A stretch of 64,000 nucleotides of DNA. It comes from Gavia stellata (taxonomy: Eukaryota; Chordata; Aves; Gaviiformes; Gaviidae). Below the pieces are notes generated by a model. It saw nothing but the letters and a program-made list of their open reading frames with translations. It made no database searches and was not told where the DNA came from. The position numbers and the translations under genes are program-made. The stretch covers positions 1,428,501 to 1,492,500 of the forward strand of contig NC_082604.1 of NCBI RefSeq assembly GCF_030936135.1, read 5' to 3'. Below are positions 25,101 through 36,351 of this stretch, in pieces; position 1 is the stretch's first letter; every line of letters starts with the position of its first letter.

Positions 25101-28100
25101 TGATACATGGAGTTCACTGGCGGTACATATAGCCATGGACAACACAGTAGTGATGGAAGAAATCCGTAAGTATCACACGGAGGTAGAATGTGGTATGTCC
25201 TCCGGCAGCAAGAAGCCAGAAAAAAAACTGGAGAACATGTAGTAGTCCAACGCAAGCAGCATGAAGTAAATGTTCTGTCTTAAAGCTGTGGCCAAGCGTG
25301 CTAAAACTAGATGAGAATTGCTGTTCTAGGGCAAGGAAGCCCCTTGTTTGACTTCTGCTTCATCTGATAAATCCTCTGACTCAGCACTGCGGCCTCTGGA
25401 TCTGCAGAGAAGGTCTGCTGACCTTCAGACAATAGGTGGGAGCTGCTTGGAAGGTAGTGTCAAACTTGTTTACGGCCACAGGTAACAAGCAGTAAATGGC
25501 TGCTTCCTCTCATGTAATGGGGTAGGAATGTCTCTGCTATTAGGCAGAGTACGAAAACTAGAACAGATCACTGAAGAGGAAAATGAACAAAACTGGCAGG
25601 GCGGGGAGAAGAAGGGAATCCATCTCTGGAGTGAATCTCTCATCATTTTTAAGGAGTGCTCACTGGTTGTTTCTTTGTTGTTTTTTTTTCTTCCTGCTTT
25701 TTTTGGTGCATCCTGGTAACAGGATGGCTCTGGAGGCCAAGCAGCTCTGCAGTGTGTTCACCCCTAGCGTGCTTGCTCAGGCTGCAGTGTCGCAGTAACC
25801 AAAGCTGAATGCCTGCATTGCTGGTTGCTGCAGTCCTGCAAGGTCCTGGGCAAACAAGCCTTCCCCTTGCTTGCTTTAGACTAACTCGTGAGGCGGTGTG
25901 CTTACATAGCACAAAACCATGCAACGTTTTCTGCCAGGTTAACGTTCTGAAACAGCATGTAGAACAGCCCAGTGAGCGCTGGAGCTGGTGCAAGGTTGCA
26001 GGTGAGATCGTGGCAGGCATCATTTAGGCTGGTTTTGGCTGCCACGGAGCCAAAATCAATTAACAGCCAATTTGTCCCTAGAGTGCAGGACAGTCACTTT
26101 ACAAAATCGCATCTCTTATCAGGTAGTCTCGATTGAGAGGCCAAGAAATGTAGAATCTGATTGAGAAGTGCCTATCTAACCTTAGGTACATGTAGTCCTG
26201 TGAAGGTATGTGCTGACCCTCTTGGCTTAAACAAGGGCCAACGTGAAAACAGAAGCTGGATTTATCTTTCATCTTTAGCCTGAAAACATTACTGCTAGAA
26301 CCGAAGCATGCTGGCTGCGAGGCTTGGGTATGCTGCAGGCTCTTGTCTGTGTGGCCCTGGCTGTTCAGCACTGACACTGCTTCAAGTAATGCGTCCAGCT
26401 TGTAATATGCAGGGGGTGTTTGTTTAGTTTCCTCAAATGTGAATCATAATGTACCCATTCAGGGCCTGAAAGTCACTGTATGAGTGGGTCTGATGTATTA
26501 TATGTGTGTAGGTATGTGTTATATATCTTGCGTCCCAAACATCTGTCGATAGTGAAGCATTCAGAAGTTAATGCTGTTTCCTACATCTGTTAAATTCAGT
26601 CACTAATACTGTTCAGCCTAAGGTTCATAGGAAATTGCTTTTGCTACAGCAGTGAAGAAACATCCATCTTTATCCCTTTCGAGTCAGTTTCTTGTATCAG
26701 AAAGGGGCTCTTAGTTGGGTGTTGGAGGATCCTGTGCATCAGAAAGGTGGTGAGAAACCAAGACAGTAAAGCCAGTACCTGACAGCAGCTGCAGCAGGAG
26801 AGATGTTGTGTCAAATCTGTTGGAGTATGTTTGCAGTAAATGGTTTGGATCCAGCTGGGAAACTTTAGGCAGGTACTGCTGTGCTGTGGCACCATAGTGC
26901 TGCAAAGCCTGTCAAAGCAGCAGGGTGAGTTTAGTCTCTGCTGAGCTCCCTACTGCTTAAACCGGGGTTAAATATGTTCATATCACAGCGCAGGATTGCC
27001 AGTTGCTTTGCCTGATGAGGAAACCTGCAGTGACACCCCAGGCAGCAACAGCTCTGCCTTGGCAGCTGATTTCAGATTATTGGGACAGGCAGGCTACTGC
27101 AACAAACCCCACCCCCCATGATCTTTACTGTTTTAACAGGATACGTCACTACGAGTAAAGACTTCCAATTTTCTCAGGACCTCCGGTAACTATATGTCTG
27201 TGTGTGAGAGATGCACACGTACACGTTCTCCCTCCTTGAGGGACAGTATAGGGAGCAACTGCAAGCTCTTCAGAGCAGGTTGTCTCTCATATTGAGGCTT
27301 TAGATCAAAGTCCTGTTTCTTCTAACCTTGGGTGTAATGTTCTCCTTGTCCGGCTGGGTTCGAAGCTCTTAGTAGTGAGCAAACACCCTGTTGAAATTGC
27401 TGGTGATGAAGGTGTTTGTTTACATTGTGTTCTACTTGCTAGAGTGTCCTGGCATTCAGCTTAGGCCAGGAATAAATTAAATGAGCCTCTGGCATTTTGT
27501 CTAATTGCCTTGGCTTCATGATTAAAGTGCTGTGGGTTTCTTTGGGGTTTGGGTTTTTTCTTCACACGCCCAGCAAGTAATGAAGTTGGCCAGTGAGACA
27601 GGTAGGCTTGGAGATGTTTCTGTACCAGAATTTACATAATCTGGTTGCATTACAGCCTGGCTGTGTGTTTGTCAAGCCTGTAGAATGAGGATGTGTAGCG
27701 CTTACATCATGCGTATGCCCCGAGGAGTTTTACTGCCCCATATCTTACAGGCAAAGCTCACGCTGAAATTGCAGAGTTTAATGATCATCCTGCTTTAGGT
27801 CTCTAAAGTAGCTTCTGAATGATCCCTGATAAAATTTGTGAAGGCTTTAGTGAACTTCAGGAAAATTATAACTACTCTAGACAGACACCATGTTTGTATC
27901 TTGTTACAGCGCTAATTACAGGTGAATATTTCCTGTGTTAAGCCATAATGCTTTCCTCATTCAGTTCAACTGTCTTCATATCCTCCATGAACTCCTCCGG
28001 AGTTGAACACTCCAGATTTTTTCTCCTTCTGCCTACACATTCTCTGAATTCAGAACTCTTGCCTGACCTCCTAATCAACTCCTTCAACCTTGTTGGCACA

Positions 28101-31100
28101 GGTTGTTGCTTAGCTGCTCACCTGCTGGAAAAATTTGCATTTTAACAGCCCACCAGATGGTGGCTGTGAGTAGAGCATGCTTTGGCATAATCTTGATGTA
28201 AGCTTAGATGAAATGCTGAGCCCTGCCAGAAGCCCTGCAGGGAGTACATACATCACACGGTCCCAGCACTGGACCTCTTTAAGTTTTTCTTTTCATGACA
28301 TGCTGCAGGCTTTTAGTAAATAGCAATTGTTGATCAGAGCTCGAATAGAACTATTCCAGGTCTAGAAACAGAGGTTATTTCTGATGCTTTCTGCTCATGT
28401 TCCCTTTCTGTAGGGCGGTTGTGCCAGTCCAACTTCCCGTGTGCTGGAGCTGCAGCATATCCTGCTGTGGAGTCAGACGTGCTCTATAACGGGTACCCAG
28501 AGGAAGCGGGGGTTAGAGATAGGCTCTCACTGTGGAAACCATTGGTGCTGCTGATACCTCTCCGCCTTGGGCTCACAGAGATCAATGAAGCCTATATTGA
28601 AACACTAAAGGTAGGGGACCTGGAGCTGAATTCTTGGTGTTCTGATGCTTAAGGACCCTGTTGTGAATTAAGTCATTTCTGGAATTTGGTTTTGGGGCAA
28701 AAATATTCAGAAATGTCCTGTTTTTAAAAGAAAAATGTGTTTAGAGACAATACTTGTCAGAGGTCAGGATATGGGTTGTTGCAGGCTTTAGTCAGGAAAA
28801 TGTGTGGGGCTTTTGGGGGGTTGTGGTTTTGGTGTTTGGGGTTTTTTTTTTTTGAGGCTCTTACTTCACAACTTAATCTCAGTCCCTCTTTGTGTTTAGA
28901 TGGTACCAACCTGCTGAAGCATTTATTCAGCACAACTGTACTGTTCTTGGTGGCAGCCTAAGCATTAATGAATGTAGTGTTGCAAACTCCTTGTGGCTCT
29001 GATGCTGGAGCTTATACTGCAGACTGAGGCTAGAATTTGGCTGACAGTTGCAGTGTGGAGTATCACGAGGCTGCAGAATTTAGGGCGTGCAGAGTACATG
29101 CACGAGACAGGGTACGCATTGTCTTGCTGTACTAATGCTAGCAAGCTCCAAGCTGCATGGGTAAGAGAGCTCCAAATTCACACGAGGTTACTTGCCTTTA
29201 ACTCAGGAGATGGTGCCTGCATACTGCAGGTGGATAAGGAACTTAAAATGTTTCCTGAATGATCGTTCCCTCCCAAGAGCACTGTTGCAACCTGATGACA
29301 ACTCCAGGGTATCTTGCTGCTGACCAGCAGAGCCAGGACTTGCCCAGACTGGGTCCTGGAGTAGTGTGCTTCTTCTCTTTGGTCCACCTGTCTGTTCCTG
29401 TCAGCAGTTAAAGGTGGTTTTGAGCCGCTTCCGTGTTCCTTGAATGCCCTGTGTTGCAGCCTTCAGCCTTCCTGGCAGAGCTGCTCTCCAGAAGTGGCTG
29501 TTTCTGCTGCTGGAGTTGCTGATTTTCTGTGTCCCTATCTTTCTTTCCCACTGCATTTTTGGATGCTTGCCTTTGTTGCCACCTGCTGTCTCACTGTCTG
29601 TCAGCTGTGTGTTTTCTGTATTGCTTTTCCAGCACTGCTTCATGATGCCCCAGTCCCTGGGAGTGATCGGAGGGAAACCAAACAGTGCTCACTACTTCAT
29701 TGGCTATGTAGGTGAGTGCCCAGAGTACTGTAAAGACTTTCCAAGCATCTCCCCCCAGCTAAAAAATGCTTGTGAAGTGGTACAGCTCTCCTGCTTGGTC
29801 TGTGGTGCATGTTGCAGGGTTCCTCTTTCCTGCTGGGAGCGTGGAAGGCTGCTGTGGACTGAACATCTTTACGAGGACCTGAGTGATGTAGCTTTGAACA
29901 GTGGCCATAGTACGGGCCATAAACTTCCACTGCATAATGCTAAATCCTGTCTGTAAAGAGGTGTGCGTAGAGGCTTCTTCCTAGGTTCAGAGCTGACCTC
30001 CCTTCAGGGGCTTGGCTGGATTTAACTGTCCTTTAGTTGTCCCCTTCCTGAAACCCTACAAATGGTAGTCCTTTTACTCTCCTCCTTCTCTCTGATTTTC
30101 TCTCTCTTCCTGAGACCTCAATCTGTTTGTGCATTGGATTTCTGGGGCCGACTTGAGCTTACACAGGATCCTGGAAGGCATGTGCGGGAATAGTATCCAA
30201 ACAGTGCCTGTGCCTTGAGCCCAAGGTGTTGCTGTGGAGTGGGCACTGTGGTTCTGCTGGCAGCTGGCTCTTTGCCTGGATGAGAAACATTTGGGAAAGT
30301 GTCTGAAAGCAAGTTGTCCCTATAGAACGTGGGTTCCTATGTGGGGTTTTGAGAGCTGGCTCTGTCATCGCTCTTCCTCCTCCTTGTATCTCACCGTTTG
30401 CTTCTCAGAAGAAGCATGGTTCTTCCTCTTCATGTCTCCTTGCCTGTCTGCCCAGGTGAGGAACTCATTTACCTGGATCCCCACACGACGCAGCCTGCAG
30501 TGGAGCCCAATGACAGCGGCTGTCTCCCCGATGAAAGCTTCCATTGCCAGCACCCTCCCTGCAGAATGAGCATTGCCGAGCTCGACCCCTCCATTGCGGT
30601 GGTGCGTTCCTGCTGCTTGTTTCCGATAACCCGAAGGAGCAGTGTTGTGGTCCCTCTGTTTCACAGTTGTCCCTTTCCCCAGGGAACTGGCAAAGGCAGT
30701 GGTGATGGGTTGGATACTCTACAGGCATGCTGTGCTCTGGGCAAGTGCTGCCATGGGTTTCAGTAACGTTGGTAAAGAAGCTCCTCATGCAGGAAGCGGT
30801 GTGGTACAGGGAAGTTCCCCTTGCATGGCAATTAAATGGCATTCCTCATGGGGCAGTATCCTTCTCTTAGGTTTAGTATGGGCTTTGATGCCTGCCTTTT
30901 GATGGGCAGATCTGAATCCATATTATGATTCAGCGTGGCTTGTTTTCTGTTGAACCTGAGAGGCCTGCCCTTTGTTTCCATGTGGGTTGTTTCTGCCCAG
31001 TTTTCCCTCTGCAGTAGAGCAGACCATTCCATCGAGGCTTCCAGCACTTGGATAGTCTGGACACATCAAGTGTATGCGGAGTGTTCAGTTTAATGGGGCA

Positions 31101-33401
31101 GTGTAAACCACAGTTTAAAAGCAAGGCAGGTGGTGTAACTGCTCGCAGACCTGGTCCTGTTGCTTAGCATTAATACAAGGCCTTAAGACTGAAATGACCA
31201 ATCTACAATATATAATTTATTTTTTTTTCCAGGGCTTTTTCTGCAGCACAGAGGAGGACTTTAACGACTGGTGCCAGCAAATCAAAAAGGTTTGTGTTTA
31301 TATCACCGGGAAAGGAATATAGGGTATTGTCGTGTTTCAAACTGCTGCACAGAGAGACCATGTTCTCTGCAGCATGATCCCATTTTAAAGTAGATGAAAA
31401 TAGTTTATTAAAATACCAAAAAGAGCATAGCTCTGAAATTCTGATGATGCAAGTCAAAGATTTGAGAAACATTTTTTCAGCTGCAATGAAGTCCCAACAG
31501 ATCGTTATTACCCCTTAAAGACCCAGAGCACCGTGAGTACAGGGTTGTTGGTTCTCATGGCTCTACTTTTGCTTCACAGCTGTCCCTGGTAAGAGGAGCG
31601 CTGCCCATGTTCGAACTGGTCGAACGCCAGCCGTCGCATTTCTCCAACCCCGACGTCCTGAATCTCACACCAGGTGAGGCCACGCAGGGAGGTAGGCCTA
31701 AGGGTGAGCTGGTCTCTTTGGTTTTCTGGAAATTGTGTGGAATTGCACGATGACTTCTAGTATGTTCCTGTTCTGCCTGGAGTTTGATCTGGAGCTCTTA
31801 GGGCAATTGATCTAGTTCTTTGGCTTTCAACTAGTGGTTCACGGACCCCACGGTGTCTCAGGATGAGTCTGAGAATGAGTCTGTGAATGGTGATGGTGAC
31901 TGAGGGGAAGCAAAAACAAGTTCATAGGCTATCTCAGCAATGTGAATCTACGATCTGTAAAGGGATGCTTGGAGGAATCAAAAGGGTCCATTGAAAAGGC
32001 TGAAAACTGAGTTTCTAGGTAATGAAAATAGTCGAGGACAGGGCTGGTCAAACTTAGTTCCAGTGTAAGACACTCCTTCCCGGTGCATGTGCCAGTACCA
32101 ATGCAAAAAGGAACAAGTGCTGGGCAGTTATCTTGGCTGTCAGGCTCTGCTTATCATGTTAATAATGTGCACAAACATTGCAGGAGATAAAGAGCCATTG
32201 ACAGCTTCTGCCAAGAGGAGTGAGTATGCGTGGACAAACTTACCCTGTCACCAGGCAGTGGACTGTGTCTTGTCACTTGCATCCTGCACCCTGTGCTTCC
32301 TTGCTATCTCTCTCTCTCCTTAGCATGAACTTTCAAAGCCTTCCTTATCTCACTGTCCTGTTCTGTAAGAATGCTTGATTCCCTTAAACTGTCAATTGTT
32401 CCTTGCCTGTATTAAATTGTCCCTAATTACTGCCTTTCTTACTCTTAAAAATGTTTTTGTAATGGCCTACTTGTCCGTTTACTTCTCCCTCTTCCTGAGC
32501 TTGTAGAGCCTCTCCCATCCGCTATGGCTATTCTGTTTCTCTTACAGTCCTGCCCCTCACTAGAAGGATTAATCCCACTCTTACGAATGTCCAGCCCCCA
32601 GCCAGTTGGGCTCTCTGCTGTGTTACTGAAGTGAAGGAGGTTGCTCCCCTGAGGAGCACCCCTGGAATTTGCACTGCCAGCACTCATGGGCACTGCAGTT
32701 TGATCAAGAACAGTGACATTAGGCATTTGCACACGCTACTGGGGGATATGCTCCTTCCTCACGGTAGAGTTGGAAGGATGGACAGGAGGGATCAAGTACA
32801 TTACTGTTTCTCACAAAATGGACTGTACTGATTACTTCTGGGAGTGTGCATGATGTGTAATTACATTCCCCAGTAGTTGGATCAAAGGCAACTATAGCAG
32901 AAAATGAGCCTCTATTACATGGGGGAAAAAATGTTCCCATATCACTTAATTGGCCAGAAATCTTCATGGATATTAGTCCAGACCTGGGCCAGGTCTCTGA
33001 TTTTGAGCCTCTTGAGGCAGAACTGTCTCCTGCTAATACAGAGCTGCTGCACAGGTAGGTTGTACAAAACAGTCACAGCACAGAGTTGCACTGCACCAGG
33101 GCTGTGTTCAGGATGTGTGAAACGTGGTGCACCTTCCACGCACCATATAATTCTCTCCAATGTATTTTCCGTGCTACTGACATGTTCTCATCCCTCCTCA
33201 GAGCTTTCATTCTGCTGTGTCACAGAGTCTCTTGGAACTTGTGGGCCCCTGACACTCAAATTTTGCTGTCCTCCAGCTGCTGGTCTTCCTGATGCTAAGC
33301 AGTCAGTGCTTGCTTTTTCTCTTGCAGACTCCTCTGATGCCGACAGATTGGAAAGGTTCTTTGACTCAGAAGATGAAGACTTTGAAATCCTATCTCTTTG
33401 A
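12534..33401 (+). CDS. ATG4B: Cysteine protease ATG4B (autophagin-1), complete
   Basis: There are thirteen coding exons: 12534-12543, 19343-19441, 19975-20046, 22095-22193, 23052-23153, 23929-24001, 25086-25165, 28414-28610, 29633-29711, 30456-30601, 31233-31289, 31580-31673 and 33328-33401. They total 1182 bases and encode 393 aa, the human length, with all phases consistent. ATG4B is the cytosolic peptidase C54 that trims LC3/GABARAP to expose the C-terminal glycine and later delipidates it. The catalytic Cys is C73 in [12 protein letters not shown] (C74 in human). Asp278 and His280 lie in [10 protein letters not shown]3-interacting motifs are visible at both ends: YDTL (residues 8-11) and FEIL (388-391). 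The first exon carries only ATGGACGCAG, giving [11 protein letters not shown] as in mammals, so the start is secure. It is transcribed away from THAP4. One codon is missing near residue 14 and one is gained near residue 200 relative to human. Confidence 0.98.
12544..19342 (+). other. ATG4B: ATG4B intron 1
   Basis: This 6.8-kb intron follows the 10-base coding part of exon 1. Its first 600 bases belong to the CpG island, and a CR1 fragment occupies about 17571-18541. The stretch 15.1-16.3 kb is somewhat GC-richer and contains open frames on both strands, none of which resembles a protein I recognise. Confidence 0.8.
17571..18541 (+). mobile_element. CR1 LINE, 5'-truncated, with open reverse-transcriptase tail
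   Basis: The element encodes the C-terminal part of the CR1 ORF2 reverse transcriptase as one uninterrupted frame of about 290 codons (to 18445), with typical blocks such as [28 protein letters not shown] and [19 protein letters not shown]. The 3' UTR (TTGGACTTGATGATCTTAAAG) and ATTCTGTG repeats at 18515-18535 mark the true 3' end. The catalytic FADD box reads FAED here (about 17642-17653), so this copy is inactive even where open. Everything upstream (ORF1, endonuclease and fingers) is missing, the usual result of incomplete target-primed reverse transcription. It lies in the sense direction in ATG4B intron 1. Few disruptions suggest a fairly young insertion. Confidence 0.95.
25166..28413 (+). 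other. ATG4B: ATG4B intron 7
   Basis: This 3.2-kb intron lies between the exon ending VVMEEI and the exon starting at 28414. Open frames here are short and unrelated to known proteins. No repeat family, RNA gene or extra exon was recognised. Confidence 0.7.
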
Positions 33402-35155
33402 AAACAAATAGGATACTGACTCTGCAAATTTGTGTTATGTGTGGGGAGAAGGGGGGGGAGGGAAGCTCCTTCGAGAGTCTGGGGCTACCGGTTTTCATAG
33501 GCGCTTGCTGCCATCCCCGCCTCTTGTCCATCCTGGCATTCTGTGCAGCCTCTGAGCGGAGCGCGCATTGTCTGCGTTGGGATGAAGAACCAAGTGGGTG
33601 TTGCGGCCTTACTGGCTGGAATCGGAATTTCTCAGCAGAAAACAGTTGCTGGAAGTGGATGCAGTGGTGCTTAGGAGTTCAAAGCCTATCTCTTACATCA
33701 GCAGGTCAGTTGGCCTTCTGGGGGAGGCATCGAAATCGTTAGAGCGCTAAATCCTTACATGGGGACTCCCCTCTGAAGCTTAAATAGAGCCACCCATCAT
33801 TTAGCAGGTGAAATGTACAGTTAATTCCTTTAGCAGCTTCTCTTCTCCCTGGCCAACTTGGACTGCAGCTCACAACGCAAATGAACAGCAGACACGTCCC
33901 AACAAGACAGCTGTGAAGCCCCCGGAGTCCAGGTGGCCAAGCTTCCTACAGTACAACTCCTGTTCATGCTTTGCAGTACACAGCGCTTCCTCGCAGGTGT
34001 AGTACCCCTCTCCTGCTCACATCCTATGACAAGGAAGCTGAGGGAACTTACAAGTGACTGGTGATTCAATAAGAAAAAGGCTGTCTGGGAGAGCGTGGAG
34101 CAGACCCGTGCTGCTGGGCAGGACCATCTCAATCTGAGTTTAAATAACAGCAGAAAGAAGGGGAGAACAGAAAATGTGTATATTCTTGCTTGGTGAGTCG
34201 ATAAAGCATTGTGCTTCTACAAAGGATTAATCTCTACAGCAAGTTATCTTCAGGAACGTTGCTTTGGGTAGAGAACTGGATTCCATAGCCCTGGAAAAAA
34301 AAGTCCACAGCTGGGAGGCACAAGACAGGACAACTGCGATCTGCCAGTCGTGTGCCTGCACCCCAGTGTGCTGGCATGGTGTCTAGAGAATTAATCCTGT
34401 TGGTTCTAAAGATGTAAAATTCCTCAAGGTATTCTCGGTGGGTCGTTCAGCAGTTCCTCCGGCTACTCCTGTTAGACATTCCCTTTCCAAATCAGAAGAG
34501 GTGCCTGAAGGTGGAGTAGGCTGCCTAGCTGCCTCGGTACCTTTCCTTTTGTCTTCTGCCAGCTCCTCCTCCCTGCAGAGTATGCACAAAGGTACTGTAG
34601 GAGCTAACCCATTTCAAGTAATCATCCCGAAGAGGGCAGTAAAGACAGAATGCCTTGAGAAGGCCCAATTATACTGGAAATTTTAGCTACTTTAAGAAGA
34701 TAGCTCTGCCTGGGGCCCTCCTCCCCGCAGAATTCGGAGAAAGGTAAACTGTGGAGGAGAGTTGTCTTAATGCAAACTGCAACAGAAGTTGCTGAAGTAG
34801 TTTCCCTAGTGCATGCTGCAGATTGCAAACCTGTTTACAAGGCTTTGTTTTGTACATTTAGGATTGGAACCTGTCAGTTGATGCTTTTGTGCCCAAGGGT
34901 GGTGACGGCTGGCTAGAAATGACCCATTTCCCCCGTGACTGACCTACTGATGCTCTAACTGTCCCTGTGCTATCCAAAAGCAGAGGTTTGAACTGGGAAC
35001 CACAATGCTTCTGTCACTAAATTATTATTTGCTGCTTTCTGCCTGCTTCTCCTCTTCTCTCTTGTAGTTAGGGGAAGAGGCAGCAGAGGAAGTGGGGCTG
35101 TGCTCCATTCATCTGCTTTCAATTTGTATCTGAATAAACAGATCTAAAATCTTTG
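33402..35155 (+). other. ATG4B: ATG4B 3' UTR
   Basis: This is the sequence after the TGA at 33399-33401, up to a predicted cleavage site just past the AATAAA at 35133-35138. A short GT-rich element (TGTCCTAATGTTCTTG) follows the signal. The extent is inferred from the first canonical signal, so longer or shorter ends are possible. Confidence 0.6.
35133..35138 (+). terminator. ATG4B: Polyadenylation signal of ATG4B
   Basis: A canonical AATAAA lies about 1.73 kb after the stop codon, in the right orientation. It is the clearest signal before the converging DTYMK gene. Confidence 0.6.
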
Positions 35156-35879
35156 CCTGTCCTAATGTTCTTGCACATGTATTGAAGGTGGTGGCGGGTG
35201 GTATCTAGTAACCTTGCAGTGTGGTTGGGAATGCTGTCGAAATGATTGCAGTTTTTTACCCTTTTAGGGCAAAAGTGGCAGATGGGAGCAAAAGTTGAGT
35301 TATGTGCAACGGTGACTTTATCTTCCTTTTGGTGTATCTGACAGAATAGAGGCTGGCTGCTTGGGACTGCCAAGTTGTTGTTCCTGCCCCAGAGGGTCAG
35401 CACCTGCAGACATGCTGGCAGAAAAGGAGAAAACACTTCCGTAGCAATTCTGCTACTTGCATTTTAAGTTGTGTGAATGTGGGGCAACAGAACAATACTT
35501 GAAGGCTGTCCCTGCTGAGCAGCACAGCATCTCTCTGCTTCTAAAACAGCGTAAGCCCTTCCACAACAGGACATGCTTTTTTGGTGAGTCTCTGCCACGT
35601 ATGCTTTTGAGGTAGAGGGGAAGGAGCCAAGCGGAGGCTCAAAAGTAGGCCTTGCTATGAGCTAATACATCTATTTCAGACTTACCGGCTCATAACAATT
35701 CAGTTTCTGTATCATTCTCACTGAACAGCTGGGGAACAGACTTGAATTCATCTCTCCCTTCGTTCCACAGCTCTAGCAAACCGCTCTCCCTGGATTTAGT
35801 CCCTGAACCGCAGCACCTTCACCTCCGATATATCCTTCTAGAAGATAAATGATCATACTGGAAAAAAAAAATGCCCTGT
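35156..35879. other. Intergenic spacer between converging ATG4B and DTYMK
   Basis: About 0.7 kb separates the two predicted 3' ends. No gene, repeat or conserved-looking element was recognised. Confidence 0.55.
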
Positions 35880-35900
35880 GCAAAATGTTTAAAGGAATAA

Positions 35901-35906
35901 TTTATT
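35901..35906 (-). terminator. DTYMK: Polyadenylation signal of DTYMK
   Basis: TTTATT on the plus strand is AATAAA on the minus strand. It lies about 450 bases beyond the DTYMK stop codon and implies a 3' UTR of roughly 35880-36351. Confidence 0.6.
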
Positions 35907-36351
35907 AGCAAGTCCTCTACAAACTGTTTTCAGGGGATGCATTTACTAGAGAGGCAGAAGAATCAGAAACATGGCAGTTCCTTGAAACTGGGAAGGCTGT
36001 TGCCTGCCTGTTGCTGCTGTCCATGTCCAGGGACAGCCCTGGGCTCCACAGCCACATCTGCACTACAGCGCTGGGGCTAGAACAAGAGCTCCTACTTGAG
36101 ATAGGGAGGTTTTTATAAGGAATTTGTTACATGCTCCTCACGTGTTCATTTATAAAATACAGCAGGAACTATGCAGGATGGAGGGGAGGAGCAGATAAAA
36201 TCACAAGGACATCAGCACCATGCTGGACCCAGAAGAATACACGGAATCTAAGCTGTAGTTACTAGAAGGTGATGTAGGGGAGTCACCCAAGCGAGGAAGA
36301 TCCAAGAGGTGAGTTTTCCCTTAGGTCTAAAAGAACAACCTGTATAAAGTT

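Noticed and set aside
29444-29956. A 170-codon frame around ATG4B exon 9
   Set aside because: It includes the true exon 29633-29711 but runs into intron on both sides; only the exon part is coding.
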